From Fragilaria crotonensis (lineage: Eukaryota; Bacillariophyta; Fragilariophyceae; Fragilariales; Fragilariaceae), in assembly GCA_022925895.1 (NCBI GenBank), contig JAKSYS010000060.1, positions 1-64,000 of the forward strand: a stretch of 64,000 nucleotides of DNA, read 5' to 3'. Within the stretch, counting starts at the first letter, position 1, and each line of letters begins with the position of its first letter. The notes beneath the pieces are model-generated. The model was not told the DNA's origin. It saw only the letters and a program-made list of their open reading frames with translations, and searched no databases. A program made the translations under genes and the position numbers. Positions 1-11,590 of the stretch are shown here, piece by piece.

Positions 1-3
1 ACT

Positions 4-471
4 TGTTGAGATGTTCCAGATCTCTGCAACAGTACTTACACTTCTGGTGCAGTACCACGGTATTCCTACCAGCTAGTAGTTTGACAACACTATAAACCCT
101 TGTTTGTTTTTTCTTCTGCAATGTTGTGACTACTTTAGATTACTCCTATCAATCCTCCCAGACCTCTTGGTCTTACCAAATTGATCTTGCTTCTTGGAAG
201 TAACCTTCTTAGCCTTGTTCTTCACTTCAATCCATGCATTTTCATTAATTATATTTCTCGCACCGTTGATTCCTTTCTTTCGATCGTACCAGTTAATCTT
301 GCATGTTGGACCTCATCCGTAGGAATTCGTATTCCATTTACGAATCCCGAATAAATATTCTTGAACGAATCTTCCAGATTTCGCACGACTGTCGGTCGTG
401 CGTACTGCACTGTCATAGCAGTCCCGTTTCCACTGCTACTGTCGCTTGTCAGTAAACGCTTATCCTCGACA
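4..471 (-). repeat. 3' LTR of the left copia element
   Basis: Direct repeat of the sequence at 5603-6073, differing by a handful of substitutions and small indels (for example a 2-bp gap near position 50 and single changes near 236 and 455). It begins TGTCGAGG and ends CTCAACA when read on the minus strand, giving the usual TG...CA ends. The last pol reading frame runs into it. Confidence 0.93.
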
Positions 472-1080
472 TCCTCCCTCCAACATTCAAGATTCCCATT
501 CCTGATTCTCGCTGCATGCTTCGTGTGCAATTTCTCGGGGCAGTTCTTATTCAGTATGTCCGCCGAGTTCTCTTCCGATCGTACGAACTGAACCTTTAAA
601 TAACCAGCTTCTTCAAGTTCTCGAATAAAGTGTGCTCTGACGTCAATATGCTTCGTCCTTGCTCCGACGTGTTGATTCTTCACTAAATAAATCGCTCCCA
701 GATTGTCTTCATAAACACGCCCAACCAATTTCTCTTCCTTCGGGTATCTCATGACTTCGTCCAATAACATCATAATAAACTTGTTCTCACACGCCCTTCG
801 CCAGGCTTATGTACTCAGCCTCCGTACTTGACAACGTAACCACATGTTGAGTTTTCGACTCCCAGTTCACCAACGTACCACCAAGTGTATGTAGCCCGGA
901 CGAAATGCTCTTGCGGTCATCAATGTTCTTCGCGTAATCCGAATCGACAAATGATATGGGCCTCAATTCCTTCGGTTTCCTGTACGTTAGACCTTCATAG
1001 TACCTCGCCTTGATATGTCCCACTAAACGCTCTAGTGCTTTCCAGTGCTCGTCACCTGGATTAGACAAATGTTGCGCCAA
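249..1080 (-). pseudogene. copia RNase H domain, in two frames
   Basis: Minus-strand frames covering 1080-787 and 773-249 together give the end of a copia polyprotein. The motifs are LSSTEAEYISLAKG and, in the second frame, EDNLGAIYLVKN and RTKHIDVRAHFIRE, which are the conserved blocks of Ty1/copia RNase H. The two parts are in different frames, so at least one indel separates them. The second frame continues into the 3' LTR. RNase H would remove the RNA strand during reverse transcription. Confidence 0.9.
472..482 (-). other. Polypurine tract of the left copia element
   Basis: On the minus strand the bases immediately before the 3' LTR read GGAGGGAGGA. A purine run at exactly this position is the expected plus-strand primer for reverse transcription in LTR elements and confirms the element's orientation. 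Confidence 0.8.
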
Positions 1081-2661
1081 CTCGTGCAGGATTTGCCAAA
1101 TCAGGTGCCAGCTTGGTCATCAGATACATAATCTTGCCAACAATCGAACGGTACTCAGTCATTCTCACAGGTTCTCCCTTGTTCTTGCTTAGGAATTTGT
1201 TTGGATATCCCGGGGTCTCAGCTTCCTTGATACTTCTTCCCACACTTGTCTCAAATGACTCAACAATTTCGTCCTCCAATTTTGTCATACTTGCAACAAC
1301 GTAGCTCTCACCGTTATCGTCAGTTTTCCAGTCGTACCATACTCCAAGATGCTTCTTCAAACGTCCCAAGTCAGAGATATTGAACCGTTTCTTAAGTTCC
1401 GACTTAAACTTCTCAATCGTCTCTTTCTTACCAGCAAGTAAAACGTCATCCACGTGCACCACTGCCATCAGAGTCACTTCGCCCACTGTATTCTTCCAGT
1501 AATAAAGGCACGGATCAACCAGACTCTGTATCATCTTCATGACTTGCGTCAAATATCTGAATAATGTCTTCATGAATAGGCGCGGAACGTCAACTCCTCC
1601 ATACATAGGTCTTGTCAGCTTGATACAAAACTTCCTCCGTTCGTCTTCGGTAATAAATCCAAGTTCAACCATTCCTTCTGGCCATTCAGCAAATACTTCT
1701 CTGTCCGCTTCAAGTTCCGCATTTAGAAATGCTGCTTCGATGTCAATCATTTCCATGATCCAACCTTCACCCTGCCGGTACACTGCAACTGCAATCGTAG
1801 TTCGTACTGTTGTGTCTGTTGCAACCGGCGAGAAAACTCAGTGTAATCCACTCCTGGGATCATGACGTAGCCCTTAAGTACGATCCGACTCTTGTATCGC
1901 AGTGACCCATCTTGTTCCTCCTTGATCTTGAATATCCATTTCACGGGTATAGGCACGTCCTTTCAGCATCTCTCTGGGAAACTTCTTCCAGGCATCACGT
2001 GACAGAAAATTGTTGATTTCACAATAGCTGACGGTTTCCACTTAACTCCGTTCTTCCCATCCATCGCCTTACGAAACGTTTTCGGCTCTCCAGGATCCGA
2101 TGATAAAGTCGCATTAAATGCAACTTGGTCCGTTCTACTTCGTGTTCGTACTCCAACTTCGTCGTCCTCGATTCTGATTGGTTCATCAATTCCAAGTCTC
2201 TTCATTTCGTTCTCCAGTCTCGTTACGCTTCGTTGCGGCCTCTCGGTTTGATCAATTTCGTCAACTTTGTCGTTCGTTTCGTTCTCCGCCATTTCTGGAG
2301 CATTTTCTCTCTGAGGAAGCTCAGGTAAGTCCTCCTCTTCCACACGCTCGTCGCTGTCATCAGTCTGGACCGAACGCGAGTCGTCGCTGTCGCTTTCGTC
2401 TTCAATAGCGGCAGCATCGTCGGTTTTTCGAACTTGGTCGTCGCGGTCGTCATCGCTTCGTTCGTCGATTTCTCCATCGATTCTCGGTCGTTCGTCGTCG
2501 TTGAAAGTCGTATCCGCGTGTATCCTCCCTGCTTCAGACAATGGTGGACTCAAAGAACGTTGAACGACGGCGAGTTCCTCTTCATATTCGGGGATCAAGT
2601 GAATTTCCTCGCTTGCGACCTCCTCTTCATGCTCAATTGGGGCCTCCTCCTCCAAAATCAA
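1061..2661 (-). pseudogene. copia acidic spacer and reverse transcriptase, broken
   Basis: From 2661 down, the minus strand first encodes an acidic Glu/Asp/Ser-rich spacer and then the N-terminal end of reverse transcriptase (GEPKTFRKAMDGKNG, then PVKWIFKIKEEQDGSLRYK at about 1950-1890). The palm follows at 1783-1061, with the catalytic VHVDDVLLAGKK box (Y/V-x-DD type) and the PMYGGVDVPRLFMK block. A stop near 1960 and a frame change near 1790 interrupt it. Restoring one frame would need at least two indels. The family would copy the element RNA into DNA. Confidence 0.9.
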
Positions 2662-2816
2662 CTCAGGGTCGAAGACCTGAGTCAGGGTCAGTCTGATATC
2701 GTTGGCAGCGCGTCACGTCTGCCCAAACATGCACATCTCGTGTTTCCACGACCTTGCTTGTTACTGGATTGTACATACGGTACACATCCCTGGCGTGGTT
2801 TCACCATAGCCAATCA

Positions 2817-4233
2817 TCACCATGGGAACTCTTCTCTTGAACTTCCCTTCATGGTGGCCCTGTTTGTTACATAGCCAACCCTCCCAAACTGGATCAAATG
2901 AGGGTAAATGTTGCTCTTTTCACCATAGAAGAGCTCATCCGGAGTACTGTACTGCGTGTATTTGTAGCACATTACCCAGTAGTGCAGCGGTCTTTGTCGC
3001 TTCCGCCCACAACTTCGCTTGCATCTCTTTGTCCATGCTGCGGCAATCATCATAGCCAACGCACGCTTCGCGTCTCTCAAAACATCCGTTCCACGACACC
3101 GTTATGTTGTGGTGTATGAGGGGCAGTGTACTCCAACTGTATCCCGTACTCTCCTTCGCAAATCTTACGTAGCTCGGACATATGTTCACCGGCATTGTCG
3201 CACCGAAGGTACTTCACAGGCTTTCCAGCCGCCTTCAACTTGTCCAATAAGTCCTTCAGGAATTTTGTTATGACGTTTTTCCTGGCACCGTAGAAATCCC
3301 AGGACTTTCGTTTTGTCATCCACAAACTTGAACCAGTAGCGTGACCCCATGACTGTTTCGAATAAGGGCCACTTGTGTCCATGTAAAGTCGTTCTCCCGG
3401 TTTGTCCGCTGTCACCTTAGTAGTTTTGTTTGTTCTCTTTGGTCGCCTTCGCTCGTGCACATCCGTCGCAAACGGACATTTTCCTGTCGCAATAATTTCG
3501 AGCGCCTTCAGCGTTTCCCGCACCACTCTCTCTGTTGCGTGACCGAATTTTTGATGAGCTTCATTGATGTCCATGTACTGTTTTCGCTCTTTCTTCTCCA
3601 TTTCTTCGTCTTTTTCAGCAATTTCTTCGACGTTAAACGCCTTTCGTTCTCCTTTGATACGAGATGCAATCAGATACGCCATTCCGTCCGAACCCGTTTT
3701 GAATTCCAGCATCTCCCGCGACTCATTAAAAATCTTTGATCCTTCTTTCCAGCCACAAACTCATTTCCTTTCTCTGTAAGTCGGCCAACACTGATCAAAT
3801 TCTTCGCAAAACCTGGGACAACCATCACATCTTCCAACTTCAGCTTCTTTCCTGAGCTTTTCTGTTCCAGGGTCAAATCTCCAATTGCAATTGCTTTCAT
3901 GGTTTCATTGTTTCCAACTCTGACATGCTCACCTTCAGTTGCTGTCTTCAAGTTAGTCATCATCTTGGTGTTAATGGAGACATGGGTTGTTGCTCCAGAG
4001 TCAACAAGCCAACTTTCATGCCCACTCTCAGTGACAGGAGACATGAATTTCCTTGAATTAGTAGCAAAACTTGCTCGTCCACATCCACTCTGCGCCTTGA
4101 CTCGATTTATCCATCCGGTACTCAGATTCCTCTCGCTCCTCGTTAATAAACTCAGTGTTCTCGACCTTTTCTGCAGCTTCAGACTCTCCTGTCTTGCTTT
4201 CCTCATAATGAGTTCCGTCTTCCTTGTGATCAA
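2817..4233 (-). pseudogene. copia protease and integrase, broken
   Basis: The minus-strand frame at 4233-3670 holds the aspartic protease with the canonical site WLVDSGATTHVS. The frame at 3712-3077 holds the GAG-pre-integrase zinc region (FGHATERVVRETLK ... CPFATDVH) and the integrase core: MDTSGPYS (first Asp), RCDNAGEH (second Asp) and HTPQHNGVVERMF (Glu). Shorter pieces at 3195-2935 and 3080-2817 carry the end of the core in other frames. At least three frame changes prevent a continuous protein. The protease would mature the polyprotein and the integrase would insert the DNA copy. Confidence 0.9.
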
Positions 4234-5542
4234 TGACTTCCTCTCAGCGGGCTCCTGCGCCTTGCTTTCTTCATACTCAGATTGTCTTCTGCGACATCTT
4301 CAATTTTCTCTTCAACTTCGTCTTCGTCATCTTCGTCGTCACTCGTTTCGCACATATCAGCCCAACTCATAGTACTTGGCTTCTTCTTCTCCTTCGAACT
4401 TTCACCTTGGCTTGCTCGTCGCCTCTCGGTTTCCACTTAAACTCTCGAATGTCCTTCAAGACTGCTCTCTTTGTATTGTTGTACTCAGCAATCTCCTGCA
4501 ATAACTCCATTGCAAACTTGTCCGTGTCAAAGTAGTAGTCCTTCGTAGACTCTACGTTCCTCTTGACGTCATCCTCCCGGCTCTCAGCTCCTCGGATTGT
4601 CATACCAACAAACATACCGGACTCTTCCTTCTTTGGACATTCCTTTGCGATGTGCCCAAAAGCTCCACAGTTATAACACTTGACCTTCAATTTTGCGTTT
4701 TCTCGTTCTCCGTTGTTGATGTTGTTGCTGTTCGTTCGGCATTCTCTTGCACGATGGCCTTGCTTTCCACACTTGTTGCACTTGCCCTTGAACGCACGCC
4801 AGCCTCCTTTTCCGCTTGATGTATTGAGCGCCAGGTGCTTGCCTTTCTCTTTCTCTCGTCCTTCTTGATTTTCGCGAGGCTTGCCGATTTTGAACGGCTC
4901 AACAAACATCTGATAATGGACCTGAATCTCCGAAATAAAGTCCTTGTGGGTGAAATCTTTCGACCCAATCTTGCCATTGAGCGACGCAATAACCGACTCG
5001 TACCTTCGTTTGGGCAATCGCGCCAAAATAGTCGCTTCCATCTGCTCGTCGCTGCGCCTTGTTCCATTTTCGCATTTTTCGACCTCCCGATTCAATCGCT
5101 CCATCTCCATGATCCAGAGGTGCGGATCGTCCAAATCTGACTTCATGTAACATTTCTCCAACTTGGTCGTTGCCTTCACCAAGTCCCTCGTCTTCTTCGA
5201 ATCGTAGCGGTCCTTCAACGCTTGATACATCGCGAACGCAGTTTCGTGAGATTCGATGATAGCGAACGCGTCCCCTCGACAGGACATAATCAGGAAATGT
5301 TTCGCCTCGTCGTCTTGGCGAATCAGCTCTTCCTCTTCGTCAGTTCGCTCGGCCTTTATCGCCAGGCTCGGCGACACGCGGTCCTCCAGGAGTGCGCGCT
5401 TGAAACCTTTCGTGGCGGCGAAGACCTCGGCTTTCATGAAAAATTCGCGGGGTTCCATTCCCCCTTTCGTAGTGTCCGTCCCACTGAAGGGAATCACTTT
5501 GATCGACTCCAGGGTTGCTCCAGCCTTCCTCGCTTCGCTCAT
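4230..5542 (-). pseudogene. copia gag with two zinc knuckles
   Basis: The 391-aa minus-strand frame starting at 5542 (MSEARKAGATLES) is a copia gag of the UBN2/Retrotran_gag type. Around residues 110-125 it has a typical block, and near residues 258-305 it has two CCHC knuckles, CNKCGKQGHRAREC and CYNCGAFGHIAKEC (both CX2CX4HX4C), which bind the RNA genome. The frame then shifts near 4430 into an acidic segment (ETSDDEDDEDEVEEK). The gag part itself is open over its full expected length, so it could still be expressed alone. Confidence 0.9.
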
Positions 5543-5602
5543 CCTTGCGTAGTCGTCTCTCGTTGGACCTTAACTTCCCACAAACAATCGTTTTTAAAAA
5601 CG

Positions 5603-6073
5603 TGTTGAGATGTTCCAGATCTCTGCAACAGTACTTACACTTCTGGTGCGCAGTACCACGGTATTCCTACCAGCTAGTAGTTTGACAACACTATAAACCC
5701 TTGTTTGTTTTCCCTTCTGCAATGTTGTGACTACTTTAGATTACTCCTATCAATCCTCCCAGACCTCTTGGTCTTACCAAATTGATCTTGCTTCTTGGAA
5801 GTAACCTTCTTAGCCTTGTTCTTCACTTCAATCCATGTATTTTCATTAATTATATTTCTCGCACCGTTGATTCCTTTCTTTTCGATCGTACCAGTTAATC
5901 TTGCATGTTGGACCTCATCCGTAGGAATTCGTATTCCATTTACGAATCCCGAATAAATATTCTTGAACGAATCTTCCAGATTTCGCACGACTGTCGGTCG
6001 TGCGTACTGCACTGTCATAGCAGTCCCGTTTCCACTGCTACTGTCGCTTGTCAGTATACGCTTATCCTCGACA
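5603..6073 (-). repeat. 5' LTR of the left copia element
   Basis: Partner of the repeat at 4-471, about 98 percent identical by eye. It abuts 5S rRNA sequence at 6074. The internal sequence next to it (minus strand, starting CGTTTTTAAAAACG) does not match a tRNA 3' end that I recognise, so the primer binding site is not assigned. Confidence 0.93.
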
Positions 6074-6152
6074 AGTACTAACCGGGCCCGACGATGCTTA
6101 ACTTCGCTGAGCAGACGGGAAGCGGTGCTGTCATCGTGGTATGGTCGTTCCT
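6074..6152 (-). rRNA. 5S rRNA gene, 5' two thirds, cut by the retrotransposon
   Basis: Read on the minus strand, the sequence from about 6152 matches eukaryotic 5S rRNA: ACGACCATACCACGATGA near the 5' end, the conserved GAAGTTAAGCA of the internal control region (box A), then TCGTCGGGCCCGGTTAGTACT. It stops there, where the copia LTR begins at 6073. The remaining ~40 nt of the ~118-nt gene (starting TTGGATGGG in other species) would lie left of the window. The exact 5' end is set by alignment in memory to other 5S genes and could be off by one or two bases. This copy cannot give a normal 5S rRNA. Confidence 0.88.
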
Positions 6153-6172
6153 GGTGATACAGGTTTAATCAA

Positions 6173-6185
6173 AATATATATATAC
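6173..6185 (-). promoter_or_regulatory. TATA-like element upstream of the 5S fragment
   Basis: A run of alternating A and T lies 21-33 bp upstream of the inferred 5S start. Some eukaryotic 5S genes use an upstream TATA element together with the internal control region. The position fits, but a run of AT this simple is weak evidence. Confidence 0.35.
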
Positions 6186-6207
6186 TAACAATAACTTGAC
6201 ATTGTCA

Positions 6208-6277
6208 TTGGGTTTCGCCTCCTTTTGATGCTTTGATGCATTTTGGGTTTCGCCTCCGTTTCATGCTTTGATGCATT
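6208..6277. repeat. Two-copy 35-bp tandem repeat
   Basis: TTGGGTTTCGCCTCC...TTTGATGCATTT is repeated head to tail with a 35-bp period and two mismatches. It lies in the spacer upstream of the 5S gene. The rest of the spacer up to 6535 shows nothing recognisable. Confidence 0.85.
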
Positions 6278-6535
6278 TTACAAGTCGTCGCACTGTATCT
6301 TGAATGCTCCATATGCATATATATAAAATATGCATCAGTAAAGATGTAATCGTAACTAGTAACTAGTAGACAACCAGTGGGAGGCTACTTTCAACGCTCT
6401 CAACCCCTTCAATGCGATGCCCACCTTGTTCACGGACTCTAACTGTTATTTCCCTCAGCATCATGCGCCGATGACACGCTGGAAGTGAAAATAGGAACAT
6501 TGGCCTTGGTTCGAGTTCGGTAAGCTCCCTCAATT

Positions 6536-9500
6536 TCAGGCCAAAGTTGGGAGCAAACGGATATTCTCATAGCCTGTCCTACTCAGTGCAGGTGTGTCGT
6601 CGACGTCGTCCATCTGGCCCGCGTCGCCATGAGATTCAGGCGCCGACTCAGTGGGTGTACGAGTAATTCCCTCGGGTAGTGCACTCACTCGGCAACCGAT
6701 GAGCCAGGGCATTAGGGCAGACACAAAGATCAACCGCCAACAACCACCTGCCCTGCTTCCAAATTCTTTTCCATTCCGAATCTTCAGCATGTACATTGTT
6801 ACCAAGCGCTCCGCCCAAGGGTGCCGATGCGCTTCATGGACTAAAAGGTCGCGGTTGAATGCACTGCGTTTCCAGTATGTATAATAAGTTCGAGGGCTGG
6901 GCTGACCAATTGGTGGATGGAGATCAATTACAAACTTACCGTGGAAAAATGTCCGGATGAAAGCAGTGCACTTCCCCTGCTCCATCTGCGAGGACCCACT
7001 TATCAAGCCGGCCAAGGTAGAATAGTGTGATCAATAGAACTCGAAATGATCGACTGATCACATAACCAAGCTGAGCAAGAAGGGACGAGAAGACACGTTC
7101 AGCGACGAAATCATTCCTTCCACACTAGCGAGCAGGTGCACTTACTGAATTGCCCACATTCCACGCCTCGAATAAAAGCACAATGAAATTGTGGGTGGCT
7201 GGCTTGTTGCGGAGGAAACCTCTAGAAACGAAGGTGTAAATAAAACTCACGACGGCGATTCGCAAAAGCGTTGTTGAGATGACGACTTGAAAACGAAGGG
7301 GGAAATGGTTATTGGTAAACTCGCTTCTGGAGGACAAATGTCAACCTCGGTATGAAACCATGTTTGACTTACCTACAAAAACAGCAATAGCTGCCTCGGC
7401 GAAGGCTTTGGATTCGTCCCACAAGAGCAGGAAAACTATTGAACCAGAGACCATGCCTGTTGCGGCACCACTGAAAGCCGCACCCCAAAACGAGCTTCCA
7501 ACCAATAGAGTTGCAAAGAAAGGATTCATTTTGTTCAGGTACATGCTTCTCCGATCGTGCAAGCTCCCCAGCACCCCCGAACGGAATTTCAAAACAGTAA
7601 TGACATAGGATGGCAAGTAGCTCACTGCAATGAATGTCACCGAAAGTGCACCAGTCACCCCCGCAGTGACGAGACTAGCGACGACTCTGGACAAAGTTGT
7701 GAGGATATGATAGGTCATCGATGTGATCATAGTTGGTCGAGACAGCAGCACTCACTCCAGATTTCCGGCACTCCGCCGAAAGTGGTCTGCCAACGCAGAA
7801 AAGAAGGCATCATTGAACGCCACGGAAAAGGAGGCTTGACTCTCAATGGCCATGGTAATATTCGAACCAGTCACGTTAGATAAGTAATCACAAAGGCTGT
7901 CGGCAAAACTGTCATCGGTGCTGTCTTGCAAATAGAACGAAGTCATTGCAGGGAACGACATCATCTTTCCTAGAAAGCTCCGAACAGCGGCCTGTTTCGG
8001 CGTCTCTGTATGCGTCGAGTTGACGTCGTCAAAAACGTATCCAAAACAAGATTATTCATTTCCAGAAAAGAAGGATTAAGCTCGTGTTCAAACAACAAGA
8101 ACGAGCCGCTTTCGTTGAAGTATACTGACCGCGATAATTCCATATCCATCGGGCTATCTGATGATCCATCAAATAAACGCAACACAGCGATTATCACAAG
8201 AGAGAGGAGTGCAGCGAGCACCGCCCATTGAGCACAATTGCTTGCAACCAGACGGGCGCCAAAAAAGATTCCTTCCTTCGAAGCCAGCGCGGAGGTCCAG
8301 AACTGTCGCATCACCCAAGCAAACCCACCAACGACCTCTTTCTGCCTTGAAAGATTTGTATAACGGCCTAATGCAACTGCGGATGTCCTCATTATGGATT
8401 TGGTTACGTCGACGATTTCAGCATCGTGGGCATACTGATGGAGGCGAAGCGCATTATTTATCAGCGTTTTCACCTTGAATGATGCAGCCATTTTGGCATA
8501 TCGCTCAGATTTACCGGCACTGAAGAGCCACGATGCCATTAGTTTTGACTTCAATGTCTGCATTGTACCATCTGGCAATAGAATAGCAATTAGCTGGCCC
8601 TGATAAATGCAATTAATCAGATGAGCGGTTGAGAAAAAGACGCCTGTGGTGATGGGCAACTCACCAATTGAAGGAACAGCATCGATACGGCAAAGACAAA
8701 TGTCAGAAACTGCGCCCACTGGACAGCGTCGTTTGACTTTCGAGAAAGCATAGGTCCGACTTCCATGGTGGTGGCAAGGGCCATAATGGGAATAATGGAA
8801 GTCGTCAAAAGTAGCTTGAAGAACGTTGTCCATCTCCGTTTAGTGTTGTACGCGTGATTCCCAAGCGACGTCAGCAACACAATCGCTGTCCCGGACAGCA
8901 TCAGCTGAGCCAGAATGGCGAACCAATCCGTGAGCAACTTCAAAGTGGAACACCCAAAAGTCGACCCAGAACAACTGATGTATTTTGATGGTAGGAATAT
9001 GTTGTAGTAGCCAACGTAAAAGGTTACAATGGTTCCAACAAGTATGACCATGAAGGGGAGGCTATCGAAAGTGTCAGCATCGAGATCAATTTGAGGAAAG
9101 GTAAACCTTCGACTCAGGTCGTTCCCTTGTTGTTTGGAATTCGTCGCTCCTGACGCCTTAGCAAACAAAGACATGTCGTGGCGCCGAAACCTAGCCTGCA
9201 CGCTCGACTCGACATCCTCAAAATGTGTTGATAGCTTGGTTTCCCACTCAGGTTTGTAGCGATGAACATCAGATGTAAGTGCGTACTCAAAAGCCTCTGG
9301 AGTCAACACTATCGAACCTTCTAAAACATGATGAACATTTGCCCTTTCAATCATCTGCTCAAGAAGCTCGTCGTCAACATTTACCTCTCCGTAGGAAGAA
9401 AGGATAGTCTTCAGCAGGCTCGTCGTCAAGACTGGATATTCCTCCTCGCCGCTGTCCGCCTTCACGTCGTCAAGGATGATACGTAACACAGTCCCGAATA

Positions 9501-9840
9501 TGTCGCTATCGATGCCCGTAACGCCATCCTTAGTTTCTTGCGACGCTCTCACAAGATGCGGGATCGTCAAGAGGCCTACCATATGGCGCAGATCCATGAC
9601 AGGGTCGGGATCTATCCCTGGATTTCCAACCAGATCAACCAGTATGGCGCTTTCGATTCTTTCCATACCAATGTCTAGTCCTTGACGACTCAACAATAAA
9701 TCATGAATGTCTTCCGCCACAAGAGAGCCGTCAACGCGGTTTTCATCACAGGTTTGATGCAAACATGCGAGAAATTCAAGCTCTTTGACATCTCGGCAAG
9801 CCCCGACTGGACGTTCGAATGTCAGAGGCGCTTGAGACAT
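6536..9840 (-). CDS. Multi-spanning membrane protein, seven exons, unrecognised family
   Basis: Start ATG at 9840. Exon 1 is 9840-8665; intron 8600-8664 (GTGAGT...TTTATCAG) leads to exon 2 from 8599. Later introns that keep the frame are 7687-7755, 7286-7372, 7071-7145 and 6864-6939; the stop is at 6536. Between exon 2 and exon 3 the frame changes at about 7975-8130 and I could not place a clean intron, so a small intron or an indel lies there. The ~240-residue N-terminal part is soluble, acidic and helical, possibly with degenerate EF-hands. It is followed by a cluster of four membrane helices (FMVILVGTIVTFYVGYY is the first), one more in exon 2 (AVLAALLSLVIIAVL) and several in exons 4-7. 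The C-terminal part contains HPWAERLVTMYMLKIRNGK and a soluble tail. A transporter or channel role is possible but not shown. Confidence 0.8.
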
Positions 9841-11223
9841 CGTCTTGTCTATTGGATGCAGAAAGCACCTTTCATCTCTGATCGCTGCTATTTAAAGTTG
9901 TGACTTGGATATACCATTGTCAATACGGCCAACACAGAACTCGGCGCGAACAGGAAGATCCAAGAGAAATCTACTCTCTAGATCCCTTTCTTCCTATGAT
10001 AGCTACTACAATCGTATTGAACCCTCTCCCGCTGTGCGTGGTTTGGGTCTGCATGTCTGAAGTCTGACTGCGCAAAGCGCGCCGTTGTTGTTCCAAAAGT
10101 CCAAAACTGCACAGAGGCATTGCGTCGAAACAACGGTGCAGTGAGCAAGTAAAATCTTATGTACTCTGAGTATTGGGGAATGTTCGTGAGCGTTCAAACT
10201 AAAACATTGATGATGGAGGACCCCATCAACAAATAGCATGCCTTTCCAACCAATCTTGAACGCAGTATCAAACATCTTGTACTACTAGGGGATAAATATT
10301 CTTCAGCAATGTATTGCGTTTCCTTTCGGTGCTGATTGATCCAAGAAAAGGCATGACAGAGAATACACAATTCATTGATGTCAATTTAACTCTGAGGGTA
10401 TTACTACTAGCCAAGCATAAGCCACTCTGTCCCACACTTCCCATACCCAGCAATGCAATATTGATGGTGACTTACGTATGTGCTGCAGCTTGTAACAAAA
10501 CATAACTGGAACACTGAAGACTCACCATTGATCAGGCAAAAGAGAAATAGGTTTGCCCTTCGTTCTGGTGGCTTCAGCAATTCTGACAAAGATTGCCGAT
10601 TGTGGTGGAACAGCAATGGAATCATGCAGTGGTGGGCATAAACCGGCTTGATGTGTATTTAGTGAGAAAGAGCCCCAACAAGCTGGTTGCTTGCTTGTTG
10701 TTGCTTGCTGGTGTGAAATGCAGCCGAAAGCTTCACAGGAGACGTGTGGTACGCACATTTGTTAAATGGTCTCTTAAACAGGGGGTTTCATCATGTTCAG
10801 GATGCAATTCATATGATCATGGAAGCATACAGGCACAACTGCACTGTTTTGCAATACATTGACAAAATCATGGAAGATTGTCAAAATGCGGGACATCCAA
10901 ACCTTGTTTGATAGAAGTTTGCAATTGTTTATGTTGCTCATCAGTGGAGGCAGCATGGGTCATCCAATCTTTTCGACAAAGTTTGCAAGGGCACAAGTAA
11001 GGTTATCAATGAGTACTACTCCATAGGAGCTAGAGCTTTCATGTTGGAAAAGGACGAGACGAACATCGCGCTAGTGAAGTTCTCGGAGTACTGGGCAATT
11101 GGCACATGCCATATCCCAACAGTACCGTCTTGGCCCATCTCTTGCAGTAGTGTCGCTTGCATAGATTCTATACGCCCATGGTACTAGTACCGGACGGCGG
11201 ACGGGATGGTAAACGGTAATATC
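9841..11223. other. Gene-poor spacer
   Basis: Short open frames occur on both strands but overlap each other, lack known motifs and show no matching splice sites. I see no gene, tRNA or clear repeat here apart from scattered GTAC-rich words near 11180. Confidence 0.6.
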
Positions 11224-11257
11224 GGATCCGATTAACTGTCACCTATTTTTCGTCATC
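11224..11257 (+). repeat. Left 34-bp terminal inverted repeat
   Basis: Begins GGATCCGATTAACTGTC and is an exact reverse complement of 14264-14297. The outermost bases ATCGGATCCGAT (11221-11232) are also self-complementary. Confidence 0.9.
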
Positions 11258-11590
11258 TTGACATCATAGGAATCTTGCTCATCCGTCGAAAACAAAAATC
11301 AAAAATTTGTATGTGTAACATTCAAACCGGCATCAGCGGCAGCCAAATCGGCATTGTTCCCCATCCAACTCAATACATGTATGTGTAAGATTCAAACCGG
11401 TATATCTGTATATCGATACATTTATTTCGTGAGATTTTGCATTGCTGATCTGACATTCATTTCATTTCATTTTTGCCTGAAACACTACGATACCTCATTG
11501 TTATTGCTTCTGCTGTTGATCATCCTTTGTCGTGACCCACCAAACAAGCACCCTCCTCGTCGTTTCTGTACAATCGAAGGATCTGCCGCC

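Larger units (their letters stand above)
4..6073 (-). mobile_element. Ty1/copia LTR retrotransposon, complete but frameshifted
   Basis: Two near-identical direct repeats of about 470 bp bound an internal region whose minus strand encodes, in order, gag with two zinc knuckles, protease, integrase, reverse transcriptase and RNase H. That order (integrase before reverse transcriptase) defines Ty1/copia. The LTRs start TGTCGAGG and end CTCAACA on the minus strand, so the 5' LTR is at the right. A purine-rich tract lies directly inside the 3' LTR. The coding region changes frame many times, so no full polyprotein can be read. The element lies inside a 5S rRNA gene: 5S sequence ending in AGTACT abuts its right end, and the three bases left of it (act) fit a 6-bp duplication of AGTACT, of which only half is visible. 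Confidence 0.95.
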
